64,000 bases of DNA, taken from positions 2,493,501 to 2,557,500 of the forward strand of contig NZ_CP039888.1 of assembly GCF_005221325.1 (NCBI RefSeq), written 5' to 3'. The DNA comes from Agrobacterium tumefaciens (lineage in GTDB: Bacteria > Pseudomonadota > Alphaproteobacteria > Rhizobiales > Rhizobiaceae). The position numbers were made by a program, and so were the translations under genes. This document shows positions 49,065-58,566 of this stretch, one piece after another. The notes beneath the pieces are model-generated. The model ran no database searches. It was not told the origin of the DNA and saw only the letters and a program-made list of their open reading frames with translations. Every line of letters begins with the position of its first letter. Position 1 is the first letter of the stretch.

Positions 49065-49949
49065 ATGTCGCACCCCTCGCAAACATCAGACCCGATGGTC
49101 AATCTCATCGCCACGCTCGATCTTGAGAAGCTGGAAGAGAACCTCTATCGGGGCGAAAGCCCGCAGATCGGCTGGCAGCGAGTTTTTGGCGGCCAGGTCA
49201 TCGCACAGGCCCTGATCGCCGCGCAGAGAACCGTGGATGACGACCGCTTGGTACATTCGCTACATGCTTATTTCATGCGCCCGGGCGACCCGCTCGTGCC
49301 TATCGTCTATCAAGTGGAGCGTATCCGCGACGGCGCAAGCTTCTGCACCCGCCGCGTGGTCGCCATCCAGCACGGCAAGGCGATTTTTTCCATGTCGGCG
49401 TCGTTTCAGATCTTCGAGGACGGCTTTAACCATCAGATCAGGATGCCTGATGTAACGCAGCCCGAAAAACTGATGAGCGAGGAGCAGATGCAGGCGGCCT
49501 TCCTCGCCAAGGCGCCGGCTTCGATCCGCAAATACTGGAGCAACAAACGGCCGATCGAGATAAGGCCGGTTTCGCTGACCCATTATATCTCGAAGGAAAA
49601 GCTGGAGCCGCAGCAGGATATCTGGGTCCGCGCCGTCGGCGACGTGCCTGATGATCCACGCCTGCAATCGGCCGTTCTCGCCTATCTCTCGGACATGACG
49701 CTGCTCGACACCTCGCTCTACGCCCATGGAACGACCATCTTCGATCCGTCCATCCAGGTAGCGAGTCTGGACCATGCCATGTGGTTCCACCGCCCCTGCC
49801 GGCTGGATGACTGGCTGCTCTACACCCAGGACAGTCCCAGCGCCTCTGGCGCGCGCGGCCTGACCCGTGGCAATATTTTCACCAGACAGGGTGAACTTGT
49901 CGCCTCCGTGGCGCAGGAGGGGTTGATCCGCAAAAGGGCAAATGATTAA
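49065..49949 (+). CDS. tesB: Acyl-CoA thioesterase II
   Basis: A 294-residue double hot-dog thioesterase that hydrolyses medium- and long-chain acyl-CoA. The N-terminal half has YRGESPQIGWQRVFGGQVIAQAL, and the C-terminal half has YLSDMTLLDT and SLDHAMWFHRPCRLDDWLLY, where the catalytic Asp/Gln/Thr residues reside in the family. A CGGAG-type ribosome site precedes ATG 49065. An inverted repeat just past its stop is a probable terminator. Confidence 0.94.
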   Translation: MSHPSQTSDPMVNLIATLDLEKLEENLYRGESPQIGWQRVFGGQVIAQALIAAQRTVDDDRLVHSLHAYFMRPGDPLVPIVYQVERIRDGASFCTRRVVAIQHGKAIFSMSASFQIFEDGFNHQIRMPDVTQPEKLMSEEQMQAAFLAKAPASIRKYWSNKRPIEIRPVSLTHYISKEKLEPQQDIWVRAVGDVPDDPRLQSAVLAYLSDMTLLDTSLYAHGTTIFDPSIQVASLDHAMWFHRPCRLDDWLLYTQDSPSASGARGLTRGNIFTRQGELVASVAQEGLIRKRAND

Positions 49950-49951
49950 AT

Positions 49952-49983
49952 AATGTGCTTTTTTCAAAAATCGCACATTTTAT
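49952..49983 (+). terminator. Probable terminator of tesB
   Basis: AATGTGC (49952-49958) and GCACATT (49973-49979) form a 7-bp stem around an A/T-rich 14-base loop, followed by TTTAT. It begins two bases after the tesB stop. Confidence 0.5.
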
Positions 49984-50072
49984 AGACGCATTTTTTGGCG
50001 ACAAATGCCCCTTTTTCAGACGTCAGTCATATAAGTTTTATATTTCAATAAGTTAAGAGAACACTCCAAAAC

Positions 50073-50088
50073 TGGCACGCCCTTTGAA
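50073..50088 (+). promoter_or_regulatory. Candidate sigma-54 promoter for glnK-amtB
   Basis: TGGCACG (50073-50079), four bases, then TTGAA (50084-50088) matches the -24 element and spacing of sigma-54 promoters. The -12 element has GA in place of the consensus GC. Its position, about 85 bases before glnK, and nitrogen-regulated genes downstream support the call. Confidence 0.6.
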
Positions 50089-50114
50089 TGTATGTCCGCA
50101 GTCGCTGTTACTGA

Positions 50115-50513
<399 letters not shown>

Positions 50514-50542
50514 AGCACGGCTGACAGGGGAGTTTTCCAACT

Positions 50543-51892
50543 ATGCAACTCAACAAGTTTTTGATGCTCGGCAAGCTGGGCGCCGCAGCGACGGCCCTGA
50601 TGGCCCCGGCCATCGCTTTTGCCCAGGATGCAGCGCCGGCAGTCGCGGCAGCGGCTCCTGTACCGGAAAAAGCCGATACCGCCTTCATGTATATCGCAAC
50701 GATCCTCGTGCTGTTCATGATCATTCCGGGTCTGGCGCTGTTTTACGGCGGTCTGGTCCGCACCAAGAACATGCTCTCCGTTCTCATGCAGTGCACGGTC
50801 ATCGGCGCAGTCATGATGCTCGTCTGGGTCATCTACGGTTACTCCTTCGCCTTCGGCGGCGGCACCGGCCCCTATTTCGGCGGCTTCGGCAAACTGTTCC
50901 TGTCGGGCGTTTCGCTTGACAGCACCTCGGCAACCTTCTCGCAGGGCGTCGTGATCTACGAATACACCTTCATCGCCTTCCAGATGACCTTTGCGGCCAT
51001 CACGCCTGCGCTGATCATCGGTGCTTTCGCAGAACGCGTGAAGTTCTCCGCCGTCATCCTCTTCACCATCCTGTGGGCGACCTTCGTGTATTTCCCGATC
51101 GCTCACATGGTCTGGGATGCAAACGGCCTGATCTTCGGCATGGGCGCTCTCGACTTCGCCGGCGGCACCGTCGTTCACATCAATGCCGGTATCGCCGGTC
51201 TGATCGGCGCGATCATGGTCGGCAAGCGCACCGGCTTCGGCAAGGACATGATGGCCCCCCACTCCATGACCCTGACGCTCGTCGGTGCAGCCATGCTGTG
51301 GTTCGGCTGGTTCGGCTTCAACGCCGGCTCCAACCTCGAAGCATCCGGTGGTGCGGTTCTCGCAACCATGAACACCTTCCTCGCAACGGCTGCAGCTATC
51401 GTTTCCTGGTCGCTGGTTGAAAGCTTCACCCGTGGCAAGGCCTCCATGCTGGGCGCCGCTTCGGGCATGATCGCCGGCCTCGTCGCCGTCACGCCTGCCG
51501 CCGGCTCTGTTGGCCCGATGGGTGCCATCGTTCTCGGCCTTATCGTCTCGCCGATCTGCTACTTCTTCGTCTCCGTGGTGAAGAACAAGTTCGGTTATGA
51601 CGACACTGCCGACGTCTTCGGCGTTCACGGCATTGGTGGCATCATCGGCGCGCTCGGCACCGGTATCTTCACCTCGCCGCTGCTTGGCGGCACCGGCAAG
51701 GCCGATTTCTCCATCGCCTCGCAGCTCTGGACCCAGTTCGTTGCCGTCGCCATCACCATCGTGTGGTGCGCCGTCGTCTCGGCTATCCTCTACAAGATCG
51801 TCGACGTGATCGTTGGCCTCAGGGTTCCGGTCGAAGCCGAACGCGAAGGTCTCGACCTCGCAACCCACGGCGAAGCCGCTTACCACTCCTGA
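50543..51892 (+). CDS. amtB: Ammonium transporter AmtB
   Basis: A 449-residue membrane protein. An N-terminal signal peptide (ending AIAFAQ) is followed by about 11 membrane helices. Conserved segments include IPGLALFYGGLVRTKNMLS, the paired-histidine pore segments near DFAGGTVVHINAGIAGL and DVFGVHGIGGIIGALG, and FNAGSNLE. It takes up ammonium from the periplasm and forms an operon with glnK. GGGGAG precedes the start, and a clear terminator follows. Confidence 0.97.
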   Translation: MQLNKFLMLGKLGAAATALMAPAIAFAQDAAPAVAAAAPVPEKADTAFMYIATILVLFMIIPGLALFYGGLVRTKNMLSVLMQCTVIGAVMMLVWVIYGYSFAFGGGTGPYFGGFGKLFLSGVSLDSTSATFSQGVVIYEYTFIAFQMTFAAITPALIIGAFAERVKFSAVILFTILWATFVYFPIAHMVWDANGLIFGMGALDFAGGTVVHINAGIAGLIGAIMVGKRTGFGKDMMAPHSMTLTLVGAAMLWFGWFGFNAGSNLEASGGAVLATMNTFLATAAAIVSWSLVESFTRGKASMLGAASGMIAGLVAVTPAAGSVGPMGAIVLGLIVSPICYFFVSVVKNKFGYDDTADVFGVHGIGGIIGALGTGIFTSPLLGGTGKADFSIASQLWTQFVAVAITIVWCAVVSAILYKIVDVIVGLRVPVEAEREGLDLATHGEAAYHS

Positions 51893-51931
51893 TATCAGGG
51901 AAAAGGGGCTCTCCATCCCCTCTCCCGCAAG

Positions 51932-51958
51932 AAGGCCCGCTCCGGCGGGCCTTTTCTT
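51932..51958 (+). terminator. Terminator of glnK-amtB
   Basis: AAGGCCCGC (51932-51940) pairs with GCGGGCCTT (51945-51953) with a 4-base loop and a T-rich tail. Confidence 0.9.
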
Positions 51959-52099
51959 TGCCGCAAATCCGCGCTCGGCTTCAAAAATCCGCATGGTTAA
52001 CACGACATTAACCAGCGAGCGGTTAGTTTTCCCTGTCAATCCGGGACCAGGTCACCCTGCCGGATCTTGCCGAAACCACAAAACAACGGGTTCAGGGAC

Positions 52100-54775
52100 A
52101 TGGGCAGAATGCATTCTCCGACATTCGATGGTCGTCACACGCGCTTCGTGTTGACGGCATTTTTCGTGCGTCAGATCATGGCTCTTGCCGGTTTTGCTCT
52201 TTTGGCCACGATAGCACTGGGTATTGCCGCACTCGCTACATGGAATGTGGCGGATCCGAGCCTCTCCTATGCCACCGGGAACCAACCCACCAATCTTCTG
52301 GGTTACAGCGGCGCGATCTTTGCCGATATCGTGATGCAGTTTCTCGGGCTTTCCGCAATCATTTCATTCCTGCCCATCATCGCCTGGGCGATTGCTCTCA
52401 TCGCCGGGCGCAAGTTCAATCGTATACCCGCCCGCCTCGTCGCATGGGTTGCGGGCGCCATCGTCTGCGCCGCCTCGCTCGGCTGTTTTCCGGCACCGGT
52501 CACATGGCCCCTGCCGAACGGCATTGGCGGCGTCATTGGTGACATGATCCTGCGCTTCCCCGCGCTTTTCATCGGCGCTTACCCCACCGGCACCATCGCC
52601 ACAGTACTCGGCGTCATATTCGCGGCGCCCGCCGCCTGGCTGATGCTGTTTGCCGCCGGTATCGTCGGCGGTCTGGACGACGAGCTGGAGCGGGAAGAAG
52701 CTGTCCCGGTCGCCACCAGCAAAGCCCGCGCTGCCCGTGAAGCGGAAGAGGATGATGAGGACGATGGCGAAGGCTTCTTCGCCAACATGCTCGCCTTTGG
52801 CGCAATGACGCATTACTGGTACATCACCCAGGCGCGCTTCCGCCGCCTGTTCGGCCTGAAGTCGAAATCCCTGCACGACGAATTCGAACATCCCTACGAT
52901 TTCAATGAATATGAATTCGGCACGCTGAACGAACCCTCACGCCTGAAGACCGCGATCAATCGCCTCGACCAGCGCGCGGAACCGTCTTTCGAAGAACGCG
53001 CCGCATCGCGCCGGCAAATGTCGCCTCCCTCCATCGCGCTCGATCATGACGACGATATGGATGAGGAGCCGCCTTTCGACGCGGACGGACGCCGCCTGCC
53101 GAACGGTATTCTTTCCGACGACGAATCCGATGAAAAATTCACCGCCCGACAGGCCCCCGGACGTGGACAGCCCAGAATAACCGCGCCTTCCGCCCGTCCG
53201 AAGCCGAGTGAGCGCGTGACAAGAGAGGCGCAGGCCTCTTTCATCGCCGCCGACGGTTTCCAGCTGCCCACCGTCCATCTACTGGCCGAACCGAAGAATG
53301 TCGTGCGCGACAACATGCTGAGCGAAGAAGTGCTCGAACAGAATGCCCGCCTTCTGGAAGGCGTTCTCGAGGATTTCGGCGTCAAGGGTGAGATCATCCA
53401 CGTCCGCCCCGGCCCGGTGGTTACACTTTACGAACTGGAGCCCGCGCCCGGCATCAAGTCTTCACGCGTCATTGGCCTTGCAGACGATATTGCCCGCTCC
53501 ATGAGCGCGATCGCCGCCCGCGTCGCCGTCGTTCCCGGCCGCAATGCCATCGGCATCGAACTGCCGAACCAGACCCGCGAGACCGTGTTCCTGCGTGAGC
53601 TGATTGGCAGCCGCGATTTCGAAAACAGCAAGGCGAAGCTCGCCATGGCGCTCGGCAAAACCATCGGCGGCGAACCTGTCATCGCCGATCTTGCCAAGAT
53701 GCCGCATCTGCTCGTCGCCGGCACCACGGGTTCCGGCAAGTCCGTCGCCATCAACACCATGATCCTGTCGCTGCTTTACCGCATGTCACCGGAACAGTGC
53801 CGCCTGATCATGATCGACCCGAAAATGCTGGAGCTGTCGATCTATGACGGCATTCCGCATCTGCTTTCCCCCGTCGTCACCGATCCGAAAAAGGCCGTCG
53901 TGGCCCTGAAATGGACCGTGCGCGAGATGGAAGAGCGCTACAAGAAGATGTCAAAGATCGGCGTGCGCAACATTGACGGCTTCAACAGCCGCGTGCAGCA
54001 GGCGCTGGACAAGGGTGAAATCCTCACCCGCACGGTACAGACAGGCTTCGACCGCCAGACCGGCGAAGCGATCTACGAGACGGAAGAATTCGATCTGAAG
54101 CCCCTGCCCTATATCGTCGTTATCATCGACGAAATGGCGGACCTGATGATGGTTGCCGGCAAGGACATCGAAGGCGCGGTGCAGCGGCTGGCGCAGATGG
54201 CGCGTGCCGCCGGCATCCACGTCATCATGGCCACCCAGCGCCCGTCCGTCGATGTCATCACCGGCACTATCAAAGCCAACTTCCCGACCCGCATCTCGTT
54301 CCAGGTGACGTCGAAGATCGACAGCCGCACGATCCTCGGAGAGCAGGGCGCCGAACAGCTGCTCGGCATGGGCGACATGCTCTATATGGCGGGCGGCGGA
54401 CGCATCCAGCGTGTGCACGGCCCCTTCGTTTCCGATAATGAAGTCGAAGAAATCGTCGCCTACCTGAAGACACAAGGGTCGCCGGAATACCTGGAAGCGA
54501 TCACCGAAGAAGACGATGAGGACGGCGCCGGCAGCGGCCCGGCCGGCGGTGGCAACTTCTCCGATTCCGAAGACCCCTACGATCAAGCTGTAGCCGTCGT
54601 TCTTCGGGATGGAAAAGCCTCCACTTCCTATGTACAGCGCCGTCTCGGCATCGGTTACAACCGTGCCGCCTCGCTGATCGAACGCATGGAGCAGGAAGGC
54701 ATTATCGGCCCCGCCAACCACGCCGGAAAACGCGAAATCCTCGTACCGACAGAAGCAGACATCATCGAGCGATAA
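52100..54775 (+). CDS. ftsK: DNA translocase FtsK
   Basis: An 891-residue septal DNA pump that helps segregate and resolve chromosome termini and takes part in division. Four or more membrane segments lie within residues about 15-200, followed by an acidic linker. The motor domain has Walker [10 protein letters not shown] (GTTGSGKS at 541-548), Walker [13 protein letters not shown] and [12 protein letters not shown]. The last ~65 residues are the winged-helix gamma domain that reads KOPS-type polar sequences ([20 protein letters not shown] ... LGIGYNRAA). ATG 52100 (MGRMHSP) was chosen; ATG 52109 is also possible. Confidence 0.95.
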   Translation: MGRMHSPTFDGRHTRFVLTAFFVRQIMALAGFALLATIALGIAALATWNVADPSLSYATGNQPTNLLGYSGAIFADIVMQFLGLSAIISFLPIIAWAIALIAGRKFNRIPARLVAWVAGAIVCAASLGCFPAPVTWPLPNGIGGVIGDMILRFPALFIGAYPTGTIATVLGVIFAAPAAWLMLFAAGIVGGLDDELEREEAVPVATSKARAAREAEEDDEDDGEGFFANMLAFGAMTHYWYITQARFRRLFGLKSKSLHDEFEHPYDFNEYEFGTLNEPSRLKTAINRLDQRAEPSFEERAASRRQMSPPSIALDHDDDMDEEPPFDADGRRLPNGILSDDESDEKFTARQAPGRGQPRITAPSARPKPSERVTREAQASFIAADGFQLPTVHLLAEPKNVVRDNMLSEEVLEQNARLLEGVLEDFGVKGEIIHVRPGPVVTLYELEPAPGIKSSRVIGLADDIARSMSAIAARVAVVPGRNAIGIELPNQTRETVFLRELIGSRDFENSKAKLAMALGKTIGGEPVIADLAKMPHLLVAGTTGSGKSVAINTMILSLLYRMSPEQCRLIMIDPKMLELSIYDGIPHLLSPVVTDPKKAVVALKWTVREMEERYKKMSKIGVRNIDGFNSRVQQALDKGEILTRTVQTGFDRQTGEAIYETEEFDLKPLPYIVVIIDEMADLMMVAGKDIEGAVQRLAQMARAAGIHVIMATQRPSVDVITGTIKANFPTRISFQVTSKIDSRTILGEQGAEQLLGMGDMLYMAGGGRIQRVHGPFVSDNEVEEIVAYLKTQGSPEYLEAITEEDDEDGAGSGPAGGGNFSDSEDPYDQAVAVVLRDGKASTSYVQRRLGIGYNRAASLIERMEQEGIIGPANHAGKREILVPTEADIIER

Positions 54776-54874
54776 ATCCGCAACCAAGCGGGGCTGAGAA
54801 GCGTTATTACACGCTTTCACGTCATGAAGCCGCCGCGTTTTATGCGGACAATCGCTGCGATGAAGGAGAACAGA

Positions 54875-55549
54875 ATGAACGACCTGACCACCGGCGAAAC
54901 GGCCAATGCAAGTGCTGCGCAAAATGGCGTGACGCGGCGTGGGGTGCTGAGAGCATTTTCCATGGCTGCGGTCATCGCGGGCCTGTCGCCGCTCAACGCA
55001 TTTGCTCAGGCAGGCGGTAATACCGCAACGGCGCAAAAAATCGCCAATCATTTCTCTTCCGTCAAAACCATGATGGGTGAATTTGTGCAGTTCGGCCCGC
55101 GCGGCGAACAGACCGGCGGCAAGTTCTACATCGAGCGGCCTGGCAAGCTTCGCTTCAATTATGAAGACCCCTCGCCCATGCGCGTCATCTCCGATGGCAA
55201 GAATGTCGTCATCGGTAACATGAAGCTGAAGACATGGGATCTTTATCCGCTGTCGAAGACCCCGCTCAGCCTGCTTCTCTCCGACAAGATCGATCTCAGC
55301 AACCAGAAGGTTCGGGATGTAAAAGAAGAATCGGACCTGACCACAATCGTTTTGGGCGACAAAAGCGTGTTTGGCGATTCAACCATCACCCTGATGTTCG
55401 ATCCGAAAACCTTCGATCTGAGGCAATGGACGACGACCGACGCCCAGAACAAGGACACGACGGTCATGATCTTCAACGTCCAGACCGGCGTGAACCTCGA
55501 TGAACGTGTCTTCAACATCAATTATGAGGAAGTGCGCAAGCGCGGCTGA
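54875..55549 (+). CDS. lolA: LolA-like outer-membrane lipoprotein carrier with twin-arginine-type signal
   Basis: A 224-residue periplasmic protein of the LolA fold, which shuttles lipoproteins to the outer membrane. The fold signature is visible as KFYIERPGKLRFNYEDPSP and LMFDPKTFDLRQW. The N-terminus is unusual: an 18-residue polar lead, then TRRGVLRAF and a hydrophobic stretch ending AFAQA. This resembles a Tat signal peptide rather than a plain Sec signal. AAGGAG lies ahead of ATG 54875. It follows ftsK by about 100 bases, an order seen in many bacteria. A terminator follows. Confidence 0.88.
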   Translation: MNDLTTGETANASAAQNGVTRRGVLRAFSMAAVIAGLSPLNAFAQAGGNTATAQKIANHFSSVKTMMGEFVQFGPRGEQTGGKFYIERPGKLRFNYEDPSPMRVISDGKNVVIGNMKLKTWDLYPLSKTPLSLLLSDKIDLSNQKVRDVKEESDLTTIVLGDKSVFGDSTITLMFDPKTFDLRQWTTTDAQNKDTTVMIFNVQTGVNLDERVFNINYEEVRKRG

Positions 55550-55575
55550 CACTCCTCGCCCATGCAAGCTCTTCG

Positions 55576-55604
55576 AAAGGCGGCTCTCAGGTCGCCTTTT
55601 TCAT
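55576..55604 (+). terminator. Terminator of lolA
   Basis: AAAGGCG (55576-55582) pairs with CGCCTTT (55593-55599) around a 10-base loop, followed by a T run. Confidence 0.85.
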
Positions 55605-55709
55605 TTTGCCGCTAAAATACATTCCCGTTTTCGTCGCGATGTTATAAGCCTGCGCCCCGGAACCATACCTCGAAGCTCTGCTTCGAGGTGATAGAAGCGG
55701 AGCCCATGC

Positions 55710-56513
55710 ATGTCGTTTTCGATAACCACCTGGAACATTAATTCGGTCAGGCTCAGAATGCCGATCGTCGAGCAGTTTCTGGTGCGTTACAAACCCGACA
55801 TTCTTTGCCTGCAGGAAACGAAATGCCCGAATGGCGAGTTTCCGATGAAACCACTGAAAGCGCTCGGTTACGAGCACGTCATCATCCATGGCCAGAAAGG
55901 CTATCACGGTGTGGCGATCGCCTCGAAAATCCCGCTGACCGAAGATCACCGGCAGGACTATTGCGGCATCGGCGATGCGCGGCATATTTCCGCGATTTTC
56001 CAGGTCGGATCGCGCCGCGTGCGGCTGCATAATTTCTACGTTCCGGCCGGCGGCGACGAGCCGGATCGGTCGATCAATCCGAAATTCGGCCACAAGCTCG
56101 ATTTCATTGAGGAAATGAAGGCGCTGCGCGCCGATGGCCTGCCCGGAACCTCATCCATTCTCGTCGGCGATCTCAACATCGCACCGCTTGAAAATGACGT
56201 CTGGTCGCACAAGCAGCTTCTGAAGATCGTCAGCCACACGCCCGTCGAAACGGAAGGCATGCTGGATATCATGAAGAAGGGCAACTGGCTCGATCTGATG
56301 CGCCTGAACGTGCCGGAGACGGAAAAGATCTATACCTGGTGGAGCTACCGCGCCAAGGATTGGGAAGCCGCTAACCGCGGTCGCCGTCTCGACCATATCT
56401 GGTCCTCACAGGATCTCGGTTCCTCGCTTGAAAAAATCGAGATATTGCGTGAAGCCCGCGGCTGGAACCGGCCGTCGGACCACGTCCCGGTCACGGCTCA
56501 TTTCCGCTTCTGA
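55710..56513 (+). CDS. xthA: Exonuclease III family AP endonuclease
   Basis: A 267-residue Mg-dependent DNA repair nuclease that cuts at abasic sites and removes 3' blocks. Glu36 in LQETKCP binds the metal. Catalytic Asp/Asn are in ILVGDLNIAP, and the terminal His is in SDHVPVTAHF. Further family segments are RRLDHIWSS and YTWWSYR. It lies downstream of lolA after a terminator, so it has its own promoter. It is convergent with the cNMP-domain gene. Confidence 0.95.
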   Translation: MSFSITTWNINSVRLRMPIVEQFLVRYKPDILCLQETKCPNGEFPMKPLKALGYEHVIIHGQKGYHGVAIASKIPLTEDHRQDYCGIGDARHISAIFQVGSRRVRLHNFYVPAGGDEPDRSINPKFGHKLDFIEEMKALRADGLPGTSSILVGDLNIAPLENDVWSHKQLLKIVSHTPVETEGMLDIMKKGNWLDLMRLNVPETEKIYTWWSYRAKDWEAANRGRRLDHIWSSQDLGSSLEKIEILREARGWNRPSDHVPVTAHFRF

Positions 56514-56528
56514 CCAACGGAGCTGGCG

Positions 56529-56984
56529 TCAGACGAAGCGGTTCTGCAAACGGGCCGCACCCGCCGCCAGCGACGCAATATTATCGCGAATGCGCGCCGA
56601 CACGATATCGGCAACCTCCGGAAACTCCTCCACCAGCCGGTGAAAGAGGATGCGCGTTATCCGGATGACCTCGGAATCTTCCGCTGCAACGGCGGTGAAC
56701 TTCCTCTCGCAGAGAGTGAAAAGCGCCAGCTCCGAAAGCAGCGCACCCTTGCCGGGAGTCGCCTGCAACAGGGGTTTGCCGTCCCGCCCGGCCGTGAACA
56801 GTTCGAAATGACCCGATGTCACCGCAAAGGCGCATTCTGCCGGCGAATGTTCCCGGAACAATGTCTGCCCGGCGGATACCCGGCGGCGTTCCGCACCGAA
56901 GGCGATAAGCCGCAACTGATCGTCGCTGAACCCCGCAAATAACGGCACTTGCCCCAGCAGAATGATATCGTCCGTCAAGGCCAT
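56529..56984 (-). CDS. Stand-alone cyclic-nucleotide-binding-domain protein
   Basis: A 151-residue protein that consists almost only of a CRP-type cyclic-nucleotide-binding beta-roll (LGQVPLFAGFSDDQLRLIAF ... REHSPAECAFAVTSGHFELF ... KGALLSELALF) followed by two helices. It has no helix-turn-helix and no other effector domain. The phosphate-binding cassette lacks the usual Arg-Thr/Ser pair, so it may not bind cAMP. ATG 56984 is assumed; GTG 56993 adds three residues and lies close to GGAG. It ends near xthA and lies 139 bases upstream of nothing obvious on its strand; its partner is unknown. Confidence 0.8.
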   Translation of the reverse strand: MALTDDIILLGQVPLFAGFSDDQLRLIAFGAERRRVSAGQTLFREHSPAECAFAVTSGHFELFTAGRDGKPLLQATPGKGALLSELALFTLCERKFTAVAAEDSEVIRITRILFHRLVEEFPEVADIVSARIRDNIASLAAGAARLQNRFV

Positions 56985-57063
56985 GTCGATCACTACTCCG
57001 GAAAGCCGCCTGCATCACTATAGCGGTTTTCCAATATCGGTCCTCAAAATACAAGACGTTGAA

Positions 57064-57094
57064 ACGCCGCGCATCTTTTCAGGAGGCGCGGCGT
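57064..57094 (-). terminator. Hairpin after the CenR-like gene
   Basis: ACGCCGCGC (57064-57072) pairs perfectly with GCGCGGCGT (57086-57094). Only a short T run follows leftward, so it is a plausible but not ideal terminator. Confidence 0.5.
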
Positions 57095-57123
57095 GAGTTT
57101 TGCAGCGATGAACGAGCCCGGTC

Positions 57124-57807
57124 TCAAGGAACGATCTTGTAACCACCGTTCTCGGTCACCAGGATTTCGGCGTTGGAGGGATCCCGTTCGATCTTCTGGC
57201 GCAGACGATAGACATGCGTTTCGAGCGTATGCGTCGTCACACCGGAGTTGTAACCCCAGACCTCTTCCAGCAGAACATCGCGCGTTACCACCGTGCTGCC
57301 GGCGCGATAGAGGTAACGGATGATTGCCGCTTCCTTTTCCGTCAGCCGGATTTTTTTGCCGTCTTCGGTCGTCAGCAGCTTCTGGCTGGGCTTGAACTGA
57401 TAGGGACCGACGGTGAAAACCGCATCCTCGCTCTGTTCATACTGGCGCAGCTGCGCCCGGATGCGTGCCAGAAGCACGGCAAAGCGGAACGGCTTCGTCA
57501 CGTAATCATTCGCGCCCGCTTCCAGCCCGAGGATCGTATCGGAATCGGTGTCGTGCCCGGTGAGCATGATGATCGGTGCCTTGAAGCCGCCCTTGCGCAA
57601 CAGCTTCACCGCTTCACGGCCGTCCATGTCCGGAAGGCCGACATCCATGATCAGAAGATCGACCTGGGCGGTTTTGGCAGTCTGCATCGCCTGCGCGGCG
57701 TTTGCACCGCTCAGAAGCGAGAATTCCTCATAGGGAGATAATTGCTCGGTCAGCGTCTCCCGAAGATCGTCGTCATCGTCCACCAGAAGGATAGTGCGAG
57801 CCGTCAT
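57124..57807 (-). CDS. cenR: OmpR/PhoB-type response regulator, CenR-like
   Basis: A 227-residue two-component regulator. The receiver domain has the acidic pocket DDDDD at 10-14, phosphorylation site Asp55 (LLIMDVGLPDMDG), Thr in MLTGHD and Lys in VTKPF. The winged-helix DNA-binding domain spans about 130-227 (LTEKEAAIIRYLYRAGSTVVTRDVLL ... THTLETHVYRLRQKIE). The start MTARTILLVDDDDDLRETLTEQL resembles CenR, the essential envelope regulator of alphaproteobacteria. No sensor kinase gene is beside it, which also fits CenR. The CenR name is from memory and less sure than the family. Confidence 0.85.
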   Translation of the reverse strand: MTARTILLVDDDDDLRETLTEQLSPYEEFSLLSGANAAQAMQTAKTAQVDLLIMDVGLPDMDGREAVKLLRKGGFKAPIIMLTGHDTDSDTILGLEAGANDYVTKPFRFAVLLARIRAQLRQYEQSEDAVFTVGPYQFKPSQKLLTTEDGKKIRLTEKEAAIIRYLYRAGSTVVTRDVLLEEVWGYNSGVTTHTLETHVYRLRQKIERDPSNAEILVTENGGYKIVP

Positions 57808-57945
57808 TCGGATTCTCAGCCTTTCTTTCTTTAATCGTCAGCCAATTCAGCGATTTGCCGGTAAAAGGTCAACCCATTGCCATCATATGATGAAGTGCTA
57901 TGACTTCACGTTAAATAACCTGCAAAGCAAAATCTCGTGAAAAAC

Positions 57946-58494
57946 ATGAGCAAACGTCCCCCGGAACAACGTAAACGCGTATCGACGCTCATGGTTCGGC
58001 CGGCCCCCATGAAAATCAGCCGGGCGATCGTGCAACTTGGGCATCTCACCTTTCACGCCGCCATCGGGCGCAATGGCCGCACCATGCTGAAACGCGAGGG
58101 AGACGGGAAATCACCGATTTCCGTTACCCGCCTGCTGCACGGATTTTATCGCGGCGATCGCATTTCCGCTACTGCAACTGCATTGCCAATGCAACGAACG
58201 CTAAAGTCCATGTTGTGGTGCGACGAGCCTGGCAATCCCAATTACAACAGGCTGGTAAAGGCACCCTTCACGCCAAGCCATGAAGAAATGATGCGTAAGG
58301 ACGGCCTCTATGACGTCTGTCTCGTGCTGGACTGGAACATCACCTCGAGAAGCCGCAACCGCGGTTCGGCGATCTTCATGCATCTGATCCGGCCGGGATA
58401 CGAGCCGACTGCGGGCTGCGTTGCCCTCCACCCTCGCGACATGCGGCGCATCCTGCCCCATATGCGCAAGGGTACGAAAATCCGTATCCTGTGA
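57946..58494 (+). CDS. L,D-transpeptidase (YkuD-type) catalytic domain protein
   Basis: A 182-residue protein with the YkuD active-site pattern: a His in IFMHLI and the nucleophile Cys158 in TAGCVALHP, 16 residues apart. Substrate-binding features GDGKSPISVTRLLHGF are also present. Such enzymes make 3-3 cross-links in peptidoglycan or attach proteins to it. No clear signal peptide or membrane segment is visible; the N-terminus is short and basic, so export is uncertain. A GTG at 57937 is an alternative start. It is convergent with carD. Confidence 0.82.
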   Translation: MSKRPPEQRKRVSTLMVRPAPMKISRAIVQLGHLTFHAAIGRNGRTMLKREGDGKSPISVTRLLHGFYRGDRISATATALPMQRTLKSMLWCDEPGNPNYNRLVKAPFTPSHEEMMRKDGLYDVCLVLDWNITSRSRNRGSAIFMHLIRPGYEPTAGCVALHPRDMRRILPHMRKGTKIRIL

Positions 58495-58516
58495 TTTGCC
58501 TGCAGCCGATAAGACA

Positions 58517-58550
58517 ACAAAAAACCCGCCATCAAGGCGGGTTTTTTTAG
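58517..58550. terminator. Bidirectional terminator between the YkuD-type gene and carD
   Basis: AAAACCCGCC (58521-58530) pairs perfectly with GGCGGGTTTT (58536-58545) around a 5-base loop, with T runs on both strands. Confidence 0.92.
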
Positions 58551-58566
58551 AAGGAAAAGGCCGTTA

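Noticed and set aside
49952..49979. AATGTGC...GCACATT as an NtrC site for glnK-amtB
   Set aside because: NtrC sites read GCAC...GTGC, the opposite order, and the repeat directly follows the tesB stop with a T run, so a terminator is more likely.
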